Below the pieces are notes generated by a model. The model had not been told where the DNA came from. It made no database searches and saw nothing but the letters and a program-made list of their open reading frames with translations. From positions 1 through 61,895 of the forward strand of contig CALVTR010000008.1 of NCBI GenBank assembly GCA_944362965.1: a stretch of DNA of 61,895 nt, read 5' to 3'. The DNA comes from an uncultured Clostridia bacterium (lineage in GTDB: Bacteria; Bacillota; Clostridia; Christensenellales; UBA1242). Numbering within the stretch: position 1 is the stretch's first letter; each line of letters opens with the position of its first letter. This document shows, piece by piece, positions 1 to 8,565 of this stretch. The position numbers and the translations under genes were made by a program.

Positions 1-579
1 GTTTTAACAAAACTACAAGAAGAATTAAAAGAAAAGAATAGAGCAATAGACTTTATTCTAAATGCAATGGAAAAAGGAATAATAACAAATTCAACACAAG
101 AAAGACTTATGAAACTTGAAAATGAAAAAGCAATACTAGAAGATAAAGTTGAGTATGAACAAAATCATAAAATAAAACCACTTAAAAAAGAGCAAATTGT
201 AAATTTCTTAAAAGTATATGCAAGAAAGCAATTTGATAACAAAACTGATAAAAACGAGTTCTTTAATAATTTTATTTTGAAAGTATTACTTTATGATGAC
301 AAAATCACAATAGTTTACAACACAAGTTTAAATCCAGCCGAAGAAATATATAGCCGCCCTAATGACGATAATAATGACAACAATAATAGCGATAACGGAA
401 CGACAATTTATAAGAAAGAAATTGAAATTTCTGACGAGGAAAATAAAAAATTGCCGTTTGAGTTCAAACGACAATTGTTTGGCGGAGAGATAGGGATTCG
501 AACCCCAGGAGGCTTTCACCTCAACGGTTTTCAAGACCGCCGCTTTCGACCGCTCAGCCATCTCTCCATATTTAGATAA
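1..579 (+). CDS. Large serine recombinase, C-terminal part (5' truncated by window edge)
   Basis: The reading frame is open from base 1 (VLTKLQEEL...) and keeps the C-terminal coiled-coil and tail typical of large serine recombinases: an 'EKGIITNSTQERL' segment, a charged coiled coil, then 'LKKEQIVNFL' and 'LLYDDKITIVYN'. The catalytic serine domain lies outside the window. Such enzymes catalyse integration and excision of phages and conjugative elements. The frame continues through the terminator and, antisense, through the tRNA-Ser gene to TAA at 577-579, so roughly the last 35 residues (GGEIGIRTPGG...) are translated tRNA complement. The natural stop was probably lost at the junction with the tRNA. 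An element therefore ends at this tRNA and extends left of the window. Family assignment is confident; that the tail is made as protein is not. Confidence 0.85.
   Translation, partial: VLTKLQEELKEKNRAIDFILNAMEKGIITNSTQERLMKLENEKAILEDKVEYEQNHKIKPLKKEQIVNFLKVYARKQFDNKTDKNEFFNNFILKVLLYDDKITIVYNTSLNPAEEIYSRPNDDNNDNNNSDNGTTIYKKEIEISDEENKKLPFEFKRQLFGGEIGIRTPGGFHLNGFQDRRFRPLSHLSIFR
440..475 (-). terminator. Rho-independent terminator of tRNA-Ser
   Basis: On the minus strand a 12-bp stem (arms 450-461 and 464-475, one mismatch, 2-nt loop) is followed by TTTTTTATTTT. It lies immediately downstream of tRNA-Ser, inside the recombinase frame. Confidence 0.75.
480..567 (-). tRNA. tRNA-Ser (anticodon UGA), CCA encoded
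   Basis: The minus strand reads GGAGAGATGGCTGAGCGG... with a 7-bp acceptor stem GGAGAGA/TCTCTCC and an anticodon loop CTTGAAA (anticodon TGA). It has a long class II variable arm, the T-arm GGGTTCGAATCCC, discriminator G and an encoded CCA (480-482 on the plus strand). Its 3' end borders a recombinase gene, consistent with use as an integration site. Confidence 0.97.
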
Positions 580-677
580 CAATATTATTATACACAATTC
601 ATGTGCATTTTTCAAGCGTTTTTTAAATATTTTTTTATTTTTTATCGTCATTTTTCGACAAATTTACCTTTTGTCTA

Positions 678-706
678 TTGAAATCACGCTTTTATGGTGT
701 TATAAT
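678..706 (+). promoter_or_regulatory. Promoter of the metzincin-like gene
   Basis: TTGAAA (678-683), 17-nt spacer, TATAAT (701-706). Transcription would begin near 713, which rules out the longer TTG-initiated frame starting at 671 and supports ATG at 728. Confidence 0.75.
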
Positions 707-727
707 ATTTCTATAAAGTGGGCGGGA

Positions 728-1414
728 ATGATAAAAAAGAGAAAATTATGTAAATTGGCAAATATTGGCTATAACCTTTTAAAGGTTGGAGCTTGTATTG
801 CGATTTGCTTTGATGCCATGTGTTTTGGCAATATTATATTAAACCACAGCGGAGATAAAAGATTTTATAAATCCCTTTTTTATCAAGATGCAAAGCTCGA
901 AACAGGCGGGAATGAAATCCTGGTTATTTTACATGATTTCTCTGATGAGAAAGCATATATTGTTAAACAATCCATTCGAGAGATTGATTATTTATCGGCC
1001 AACCTTAACTATGTATTTGCAGATGAACAGTATATTGAAACAGACCAAGTGTTGAACATATACAATAATTGCGATTTAAGTAACATATCGGCTGCTGGAG
1101 TTTGCGTGTCAAGATTTGACCAAATGACGGCTTCTATAAAGTATCCTTTAACAATAAAACTTGAAAGGGGACTTGTGAATATGGTTGATGAATATGACAA
1201 CAACGTCACACTTTTATCGGCGGTAACTACGCATGAAGTTATGCATACGCTAGGTTTTAATGATTTAAGAACAGACAAGTGGCTTGGGAAGTCGATAATG
1301 TATTGGAATATTGACGATTCAAGTGACAATGGTGTGAACAAGTTGACTGAGAGCGATAAACAGGCAATAATAGACAAATACGGACCTTCCACAGAAGAGA
1401 TTGAAAAAGAATAA
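728..1414 (+). CDS. Membrane-anchored metzincin-like zinc peptidase
   Basis: 228 aa. An N-terminal hydrophobic segment (about residues 10-38) follows a basic start (MIKKRKLCK), so the protein is secreted or membrane-tethered. The catalytic signature HEVMHTLGFND (about residues 169-179) is HExxHxxGxxD, the zinc-binding motif of metzincin/matrixin-like peptidases with Asp as third ligand. A possible Met-turn (SIMYW) follows about 12 residues later. The start was set by the promoter at 678-706; ATG 728 is preceded by a weak GGGCGGGA. It stands alone as a monocistronic gene. Substrate is unknown. The peptidase fold is well supported by the motif, the exact family less so. Confidence 0.7.
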   Translation: MIKKRKLCKLANIGYNLLKVGACIAICFDAMCFGNIILNHSGDKRFYKSLFYQDAKLETGGNEILVILHDFSDEKAYIVKQSIREIDYLSANLNYVFADEQYIETDQVLNIYNNCDLSNISAAGVCVSRFDQMTASIKYPLTIKLERGLVNMVDEYDNNVTLLSAVTTHEVMHTLGFNDLRTDKWLGKSIMYWNIDDSSDNGVNKLTESDKQAIIDKYGPSTEEIEKE

Positions 1415-1503
1415 TAAAAATGCTGTATTGTATTTAAAATAATATACTTATTAGATAGCAAACACTATTTTTAGAAAAATTTTTATGTAATATGAGCTCT
1501 ACA

Positions 1504-1573
1504 AAAAGTAGAGTTTATTTTTTTGTTATTTTATCTGTTAAATTTTTAGGTAACGAAAAGTAGGTTTACTTTT
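1504..1573 (+). promoter_or_regulatory. Paired operator-like inverted repeats before the XRE gene
   Basis: AAAAGTA-N4-TACTTTT (1556-1573) is a perfect 7-bp inverted repeat; a weaker copy, AAAAGTA...TTATTTTT, lies at 1504-1521. They flank the likely promoter (TATATT-like -10 near 1590) of the downstream XRE gene. Autoregulation is inferred. A similar AGTTTACTTTT sequence lies before the XRE repressor gene at 48796. Confidence 0.5.
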
Positions 1574-1614
1574 GTTTGAAAAATATGCTATATTATAGAC
1601 AAAAGGAGATAAAT

Positions 1615-1851
1615 ATGTTTTTGTTTAATAAGAAGCATAAGATTGGAGATACAATCGCAAAGTTAAGAAAAGAAAAGGGGTGGACGCAAGCAGAAATTGC
1701 GGAGAAATTGCAGGTAAGTGATAAGGCGGTTTCTAAGTGGGAATCAAACAAAGGTGAGCCAAGTATAGAATTTTTGCCGAAACTTGCCGAGCTTTTTGAT
1801 GTGAGCCTTGACTATCTTATGACAGGGAAAGAAAAAAAGAGAATGTGGTAA
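1615..1851 (+). CDS. XRE-family HTH transcriptional regulator
   Basis: 78 aa. A canonical XRE helix-turn-helix fills the protein: 'IAKLRKEKGWTQAEIAEKL', 'VSDKAVSKWE', 'PSIEFLPKLAELFDVSLDYL'. ATG 1615 is preceded by AAAGGAGAT at ideal spacing, so the upstream in-frame ATG at 1576 is not used. Its stop overlaps the GTG start of the next gene by 7 nt, so the two are translationally coupled. It probably represses its own operon through the inverted repeats at 1504-1573. Confidence 0.9.
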   Translation: MFLFNKKHKIGDTIAKLRKEKGWTQAEIAEKLQVSDKAVSKWESNKGEPSIEFLPKLAELFDVSLDYLMTGKEKKRMW

Positions 1852-3452
1852 CAATAAGCAGGCTTGAACTTTGTGCTAAGAAAGATGATGTAGAATTATA
1901 TAAAGAATTAAAATTATCTTTAAGCTATAAAGATGAAAACGGCAAAACCATCTTTGACTATGTATTTAAATATGAAAGTAAAGAAGTTTTTAAATATCTT
2001 CTAAATAGTGCCAACTTTGAGCATTATCTAAATGGACATAATCCAGATTTTTATGAAAGTCTCTATTATATGAGAATAAAGTGTGGGGATGTGAAAGTTT
2101 CGCGGGATTTAATTAGGCTAGATTATGAAAAGTCAACTATTAACCATCATCTAGGCGAATATGAGAAGCATATTGGTTATAATGGCTCTCAATATGTCCA
2201 TGTGCCAAGAAAAATCATCAGTGACCGAATTATTGATATGATTTTGTATGATAATAAAATCGACCAATCTATTAAAGAAGCAATGCTGACAAATCACCAT
2301 GAAAAAAATTTTTATTCTCCTGCCTTTTCTTATCCATATCTAGTTCATTATGCAGTTTGCAAAGGTGATTTTAAACTGGTAAAAGAGCTACTTGAAAAAG
2401 CAGTTGAATTTAATCTAGAAAACAAAAGTATAGAATACTATCAAGGTCGTTATATAGGATATGTTGACATTTCAAAAGAAACATTTTTAAAATTGCTTGA
2501 GCAAGAAAAGTATGATTTAATTGAGCTTGCCAATCAATGCAATAAAATATATAAAGAAAAATATTCAAACAACACTTTATACAAAAATGATGCTTTTGTG
2601 TTATCTAATGATGAAATTGAGGCCAACAAGATTAAGCATGATAGAAATTTAAGCCAAAAGGAGAAGGACTTGAAATTATGCTTGCATGATGGCATTTTAA
2701 ATATAGACGAGCTTCTTGCGACTAAAGACTATAAACTTATAAAAGAAAGTATATTTAAATATCCAACAAGTTACATAGAAGTTTTCTATCCACTTTTGCA
2801 GAAGAAAAATTATAGAGAGCTATTTCGTCTTGCCGTTGATATGAACATTGATAGCACTGGCATAAGAAACCAGCAGCTAGATAAATTCTCCGAGTTTGTC
2901 ACTAAAGAATTTTGGACCAACTATAAGTCTGCGTCAACAAGCTGGGAAAAGAAAACGGTTGATGAATTTAAGAAAAGACAAGAGCCTAACATGAAATATT
3001 TTCAAGAGCAAAAACAAATTTCACGTGGACTGTTGAATATAGGTCGAAATCATTTAAAAATTGAAGACTGCATGCAAAAAATTAAAGAAGGTAAAGACAA
3101 AATTCTTGAAAATTTGTCTTTTGAACAAGAGAAAAATAAACTAACAAAGAACCTAACAAAAGATTTCTTTTTAAATGAACTTGAGAAAGGTAATATTGAC
3201 AGAGTTGTTATAAACTTATGCGTTAAACTTGAAGCCATTTTAAAATATCAATATAAACTTGAAGGCGATTTTCAAGAGATGCTTGATAAGTTTTCGGGCA
3301 AAGCAAGTGATACAAATATGACAACACTACTTAATAAACTTAGAATGTTTAGAAACAAAATTGTGCATGCGATGGCGACAGACATTGATATATCAAAAGA
3401 TGAATTGAATAAATGCATTGAATATATTTGCAAATTAGATGATAAGGAGTAG
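1845..3452 (+). CDS. Ankyrin-like repeat protein with C-terminal HEPN-like motif
   Basis: 535 aa, GTG start overlapping the XRE stop. The N-terminal part has ankyrin-like helical repeats (about residues 3-60: 'LCAKKDDVELYKEL', 'NGKTIFDYVFKYESKEVFKYLL'; again around 165-190). The middle is helical and charged. The C-terminal 80 residues are an all-helical domain with RNKIVH (about residues 503-508), matching the Rx4-6H motif of HEPN domains, many of which are RNases in toxin-antitoxin and defence systems; others are catalytically inert. There are no membrane segments. Coupling to an XRE regulator and to the next gene (3-nt gap) suggests a three-gene accessory module. Nuclease function is inference. 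Confidence 0.6.
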   Translation: MVTISRLELCAKKDDVELYKELKLSLSYKDENGKTIFDYVFKYESKEVFKYLLNSANFEHYLNGHNPDFYESLYYMRIKCGDVKVSRDLIRLDYEKSTINHHLGEYEKHIGYNGSQYVHVPRKIISDRIIDMILYDNKIDQSIKEAMLTNHHEKNFYSPAFSYPYLVHYAVCKGDFKLVKELLEKAVEFNLENKSIEYYQGRYIGYVDISKETFLKLLEQEKYDLIELANQCNKIYKEKYSNNTLYKNDAFVLSNDEIEANKIKHDRNLSQKEKDLKLCLHDGILNIDELLATKDYKLIKESIFKYPTSYIEVFYPLLQKKNYRELFRLAVDMNIDSTGIRNQQLDKFSEFVTKEFWTNYKSASTSWEKKTVDEFKKRQEPNMKYFQEQKQISRGLLNIGRNHLKIEDCMQKIKEGKDKILENLSFEQEKNKLTKNLTKDFFLNELEKGNIDRVVINLCVKLEAILKYQYKLEGDFQEMLDKFSGKASDTNMTTLLNKLRMFRNKIVHAMATDIDISKDELNKCIEYICKLDDKE

Positions 3453-3455
3453 ACT

Positions 3456-4238
3456 ATGGATAAATATCAAGAAGTATTGGTTAATGAACGAAGCAAGTTC
3501 TATGTTGTTGCAGAAGACCCAAATGGCAATTTTTGTAATGATTTTTTAGATAAAAACATATCTATTAGAGAATTTAATGCAAAATTGACCGATACTAAAA
3601 GTAAAACTTATAGGAAAGAGTTAAAAATAGATGACGACTTAGAGATTAAGCAACTTGATGATATAAATATAAAAAAATATTTTCTATTTTTGTATAATAA
3701 ATATTTTGAAAACGTGAGATACACTCAAAACAATAAAGTTATAGATGCATATGTTAAAACGCAAGACGATATGACCGCCTTTGGTATAGTGATAGATTTT
3801 GATAATAGAATTGAAAACATAATCATAGAATTTAAATATAATATGGCAGACCCATTGACAGTGAAGTTAGATTTTCAAGAAGCGGATAAAAATGCCTTTT
3901 ATGCAAGAATTGAAAACGCACGGCATGAAGATTTAATCAAAAAACTTTCTATCTCACATTCTTGTGGGCAAGATTTAGTTACAATTAAGTTTCAAAATTG
4001 TAGTGACAATGTGAAATACACAAAGATTAGCTTATTTGATGATAAAAAACTTCTTATGGGAGAATTTAAGGTTGACGAAGGCATGTTTTATAAGTCAATC
4101 ACAAACCTTGCCTATGGAAAATATTATTATAAACTTGCACAGTTTGATTCTCAAAATAAATTGATTGTTGAAAGCGATTTTGTGGAATTTAGACTTTCTG
4201 CACCAAATTATGGTGGGAAAAATCAGGTTTGTAATTAA
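3456..4238 (+). CDS. Hypothetical protein, partner of the ankyrin/HEPN-like gene
   Basis: 260 aa, starting 3 nt after the preceding stop with AAGGAG in place, so it is the third gene of the XRE operon. No family recognised. It is a soluble mixed alpha/beta protein without signal or membrane segment. The C-terminal half has alternating strands ('TIKFQNCSDNVKYTKISLFDDKKLLMGEF', 'YGKYYYKLAQFDSQNKLIVESDFVEF') that read like an Ig or jelly-roll type beta domain. It could be a sensor or a neutralising partner of the HEPN-like protein. Confidence 0.55.
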   Translation: MDKYQEVLVNERSKFYVVAEDPNGNFCNDFLDKNISIREFNAKLTDTKSKTYRKELKIDDDLEIKQLDDINIKKYFLFLYNKYFENVRYTQNNKVIDAYVKTQDDMTAFGIVIDFDNRIENIIIEFKYNMADPLTVKLDFQEADKNAFYARIENARHEDLIKKLSISHSCGQDLVTIKFQNCSDNVKYTKISLFDDKKLLMGEFKVDEGMFYKSITNLAYGKYYYKLAQFDSQNKLIVESDFVEFRLSAPNYGGKNQVCN

Positions 4239-4254
4239 TAGTTGTTTAATATGC

Positions 4255-4320
4255 AATAAAAAATAGTCTTTATAAAAAGTTAGCTATGTTTGCAGACTTT
4301 TTTAAAAGACTATTTTTATT
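4255..4320. terminator. Bidirectional terminator
   Basis: Long inverted repeat around AAATAGTCTTT / AAAGACTATTTTTATT with A and T tracts on both outer sides. It lies between the XRE operon (+) and the convergent broken gene (-). Confidence 0.7.
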
Positions 4321-4341
4321 TATAAAAATTTATCTGTGGAT

Positions 4342-4836
4342 TTATGATCTTTCTACGTCATCATCGCCATCTTCATTTTCGCTTGGTTGTTGATTTTGGC
4401 TATATTGTATTAACTCATTAAAGTCAATTATCGGTTAACCTTGCTTGCAACCTAAACTAAAATATTCAAGGCAACCTTGCCCAAAAACTCTTCCGATTGT
4501 AAACTCAAAATCTCCGTCCTTAATGTTGAAATGAAAATTAGGAAAAACTGATTGCTTGTTTGTAATAGGTTTTGCTTTTCCCGTTTTTTCACAATAAGCC
4601 TCAACTGAATCAATCAGCAGGCTAATAGCTGACGCTTTAACTTGCTCTGCTTGTGATATATCTTTATTATAAGGTAGCATTTGCGAATTAAAATCAGGGT
4701 GTGTTTTTGAAAATTCTTTTAGCCAGTCAATGTAATCCCTGTGGCTGATAATTTTTTTAGCTTTCTCTACTCTAATTTTTAAATTTTCTATTATTTTTTT
4801 AGCAGCAGCTTCACTTCCTTTATTGTATTTAATCAT
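4342..4836 (-). pseudogene. Hypothetical protein interrupted by an in-frame TAA
   Basis: ATG 4836 with AAAGGAGAAA upstream opens a 133-aa frame ending at TAA 4435-4437. The same frame stays open for another 30 codons (PIIDFNELIQ...DGDDDVERS) to TAA 4342-4344, so one nonsense codon splits what looks like a 164-residue protein. The product is soluble and helical at the N-terminus ('AAKKIIENLKIRVEKAKKII'). No family recognised. TTA to TAA (Leu to stop) is a single change that would explain it. Alternatively the tail is a remnant and the 133-aa product is functional. Confidence 0.5.
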
Positions 4837-4944
4837 TTTTTCTCCTTTTTTGCATATACTCCATATTTATTATATTATATATCGTTTTCTATGTCAAGGT
4901 TTTTTATATTTAATTCAAAAGGGCTATTTTTAACTTTAGTAAAT

Positions 4945-7558
4945 TTATTTGTGGCTGTGGTGTTTGATTAAACCGACGGCTTTGCTTATTTCCATAACTA
5001 TGATAGGAACTATTGCTAGCCCTATTGCTATAAGATATGCGTAGTATGGAAGATAAATCATTCCGAATGCAGTAAGCACGCCAGGAACAAAACATACAAA
5101 GCAAATTAAAACGATTGAAATTAAAGTTACAATATTAAGCTTTTTATTTGAGAAAATTCCAATTTTGAAGATTGAATGTTCCGAGCGCATATTGTAGGCG
5201 TGCAAAATTTGAGAAAGGGCAAGGGTAATAAAAGCAAGAGTTCTTCCACCTTCGATGCTGCCACTTATACTTCTTCCTATTACGAAGCCCGCGATTGCAA
5301 GTCCGCCAAACATAACACCTTGTAAGATTATTCGCAGACCATATCCATGAGCAAAAAGACTTTCATTTTTAGGCTTTGGCTTATGCGTCATTATATCTTT
5401 TTCAACATTTTCCATGCCAAGTGCTATAGCTGGCAGGGAGTCGGTGATAAGATTTATCCATAGAAGTTGAATTGAAAGAAATGGTGATTGTCTCCAAATT
5501 AGCATTGTGAAGAAAACCGCAAGCACTTCGCCTATATTCGTTCCAAGCAAGAAGCCAACAACTTTTTTGATATTTGCGTATATTCCGCGACCTTCTTTTA
5601 CCGCATCAACTATGGTTGCAAAGTTATCGTCTGTAAGTGTCATGTCGGCAGCACTTTTGGCAACGTCTGTGCCGGTTATACCCATAGCACAACCAATATC
5701 AGCAGCTTTAAGGGCAGGGGCATCATTGACACCATCGCCGGTCATTGAAACAACTTCACCTTTCTTTTGCCAAGCCTTAACAATGCGGATTTTATTTTCT
5801 GGCGAAACTCTGGCATAAACTGCGATATTTTTGACTTCTCTGTCAAGCTCTTCTTCGCTCATTTCGTCAAGCTCTTTGCCTGTGATTGCACGGTCACCTT
5901 CACAAAGAATACCAAGTTCTTTTGCGATAGCTGATGCAGTTGCAATGTGGTCGCCTGTTATCATGATAGGTTTAATTCCTGCCTGCTTGCAAACTTCAAC
6001 AGCATGCTTAGCTTCAGGTCGGGGGGGTCAATCATTCCAATTAGCCCAAGAAATGTCAAATTATTTTCAAGATTTTCACTTGTTACTTCGCTTGGAATTT
6101 CGTCAAGTTCTTTATAGCCAACGGCAATCACACGCAGTGCATCATTGCTCATTTCGGCATTGGCTTTTTCTGCTTTTTCATAGTCAATTTGAGCGCACTT
6201 TCCAGCCATAACATCAAAGGCACCTTTGACGATTGCGATAGGTTTTCCATCAATCATATTGATTGTTGTCATAAGTTTACGGTCAGAGTCGAAAGGGATT
6301 TCGGCTTGACGGGGATAGAGTTCGTTAAGTTTTCGCTTAGAAGCGCCAACCTTATATGATGCAAGCACAATAGCGGTCTCTGTAGGGTCGCCGATATGTT
6401 GCTCTTTGCCGTCAACAAAATTCACGTCTCCATCAGAACAAAGAGTGCCATAGGCAAGCAGTTTTTTAACATGTTCGTCTGCTGCTGTTGTAAAATCTTG
6501 TAATCCTTCAATTTCTGTGTAAGTTTTAACAAGTGTCATGCGGTTTTGAGTGAGCGTTCCTGTTTTGTCAGAACATATTATTGATGCGCTCCCAAGTGTT
6601 TCAACGGCGGGAAGTCTACGAATTATCGCGTTTTTCTTGACCATACGTTGCACACCAATAGAGAGCACAATAGTAACAATGGCAGGCAGTCCTTCAGGTA
6701 TGGCAGAAACTGCAAGAGATACCGCTGTCATAAACACTTCCATAATTTCCATGCCATCAATAAGTCCAACTATAAATATGATGACGCAGGCGGCAAGTGC
6801 GATAAGTCCAAGATATTTGCCGAGCTTTGCAAGTTTTGCTTGGAGGGGAGTTTTTGTCTCTTTTTCTCCAACAAGCAGTCCTGCAATTTTGCCCATTTCA
6901 GTATTCATGCCCGTGCCTGTCACGATAGCAGTTGCAGTGCCATAGGTTATTGAGCAGCCCGAGAACACCATATTGTCTCTATCTCCAACAGCCGCGTTTT
7001 CAGCTACCACTGCATTTGCATCTTTTTCAGAAGGAACGGATTCTCCTGTCAATGCGGATTCTTCAGATTTTAAATTGACAGATTTGATAAGTCTTGCGTC
7101 AGCAGGAACAAAGTCCCCAGCTTCTAGGTGAATAATGTCGCCAGGCGCAACGTCGTGAGAATTTATCAGTTTTTCTTGACCATCTCGCAAAACTCTCGCA
7201 TGCGGTGCAGACATATTCTGCAGTGCCTCGAGTGCTTTTTCTGCCTTATTTTCTTGAAAACTCCAATAAGAGCGTTCATAATCACAATAAGAAGAATTAG
7301 GGCTGGTTCAATAAATTCTTGTGGCTCTTTTTCAACAATGGCGACAACAAATGAGATAATGGCTGCAATAAGCAAAATTATTATCATAACATCTTTGAAT
7401 TGTTCTAAAAATCGGACAAAAAAACTTTTTTTCTTCTTTTCCTTAAGTTTATTTTTGCCGTATTTTGCAAGCCTTTCTTCAGCCTCCTTGCTGCTAAGCC
7501 CGTTTTCAATATCAGTTTGATATTCTTTTGCAAGATTTTCTATTTCTTCATCTGTCAT
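4945..7558 (-). pseudogene. Calcium-type P2 P-type ATPase, two single-base frameshifts
   Basis: About 871 aa once two missing bases are restored. ATG 7558 has AGGAGT upstream. Fragments in order: cation-ATPase N-terminal domain and TM1-2 (7558-about 7255); actuator domain, TM3-4 with AIPEGLPA, and phosphorylation site SDKTGTLTQN (about 7260-6020); P-domain TGDGVNDAP and the C-terminal membrane bundle (about 6020-4945). Both breaks lie in homopolymers: a T-run near 7257-7261 (4 where 5 are needed, minus strand) and a C-run at 6021-6027 (7 where 8 are needed). Intact, it would pump Ca2+ or similar cations out of the cell. The homopolymer positions make sequencing error as likely as decay. Confidence 0.9.
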
Positions 7559-7632
7559 CTTTAAACTCCTATAGTGTATAAGTAATTATAATATATAAAT
7601 ATTATAACAATATAATTGTCTTTTTATTATGC

Positions 7633-8298
7633 CTAAATATCCTTGCTGTTATTAAAATTTTCATCCGCTAATTTGGTTTTATATCCGCTATTTGTCTCAG
7701 GTCTAAGTGCGTTAGGGTATTGAATATCAGTTTTAATATCGGATACAATTTTTTGTAATTTATTGGAAATTATATAGGGATTTTCAATGTCCCACAAAAC
7801 TTGTGCTTTGTTGTTGCTTGTTATATAGATGTCTCCCACTTTAAGCATTTTATCAATTATTCCAACTTTCAAGTTTATATTTTCAATTTCACTATAATAA
7901 ATATTGTTTATATCAATTCCAATAATTCCGCTTTTTATAATAATTCTACTATTTGTGAAAGCATATTCAAGGTGTTTATATTCTTTATTTGCTGTGATAA
8001 CGTTCTTAAGCCATAGCCAAACAGGAAAAAGGTGGAAGAGAAAAAATACACATAAAAAGATTATTGCTATAGTAGGCAGGGCATCAAAAACGCCAAAACC
8101 TATCATTAAACCAATAAAACTTCCGTCAATAGCAAGCCATATAAGGGCAAGTGGAAGCATTTTTAGGATAGAATTTAAAATATAGGCTTTCTTTTTTGGC
8201 TTTCCACGCCACAGAAGTTGCTCGTCGTCAAGAATGAGCTCTTCTATATTATTTTGGCTTGTGTTGTCATAGAAAAAATTTTCATCATATTTTTTCAT
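7633..8298 (-). CDS. Bacterial PH-domain membrane protein (YdbS/DUF304-like)
   Basis: 221 aa from ATG 8298, chosen over ATG 8310 because GGAG of the first codons sits 8-9 nt upstream as the ribosome site. Two long hydrophobic segments (about residues 40-65 and 70-95) precede a bacterial PH domain recognised by 'LEYAFTNSRIIIKSGIIGIDINNIYYSEIENI' and 'VGDIYI'. The C-terminus is hydrophilic. Members of this family are membrane proteins of largely unknown role. Monocistronic. Confidence 0.75.
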   Translation of the reverse strand: MKKYDENFFYDNTSQNNIEELILDDEQLLWRGKPKKKAYILNSILKMLPLALIWLAIDGSFIGLMIGFGVFDALPTIAIIFLCVFFLFHLFPVWLWLKNVITANKEYKHLEYAFTNSRIIIKSGIIGIDINNIYYSEIENINLKVGIIDKMLKVGDIYITSNNKAQVLWDIENPYIISNKLQKIVSDIKTDIQYPNALRPETNSGYKTKLADENFNNSKDI

Positions 8299-8565
8299 TG
8301 TAATCTCCATTTATAATAGATTTTTTGTTTATTATATAACAAATATACCATAATTTAACTTAAAATAGAAATAAAACGCACAAAAAAGAAATAAAAATTT
8401 CAAAGCTGGAGACAATAAAATAAGCAAAAAAATAAAATAAAAATAAAATCAAAAAAATAAATAAAAAATAAAAAAAAATAAAAAATATTACGAAAAATTA
8501 AGAATTTTGTTAGTAAAAAATAAATTAATGTGTTATACTAAAATTAATTTAAAAGGGGAAAGACT
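8299..8565 (+). promoter_or_regulatory. Intergenic A-rich region with promoter for the AT-hook protein
   Basis: Divergent spacer that is almost pure A/T, with long A-runs on the plus strand (8400-8480). An extended -10 TGTTATACT (TATACT 8534-8539) precedes AAAAGGGGAAAG and ATG 8566. Confidence 0.5.
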
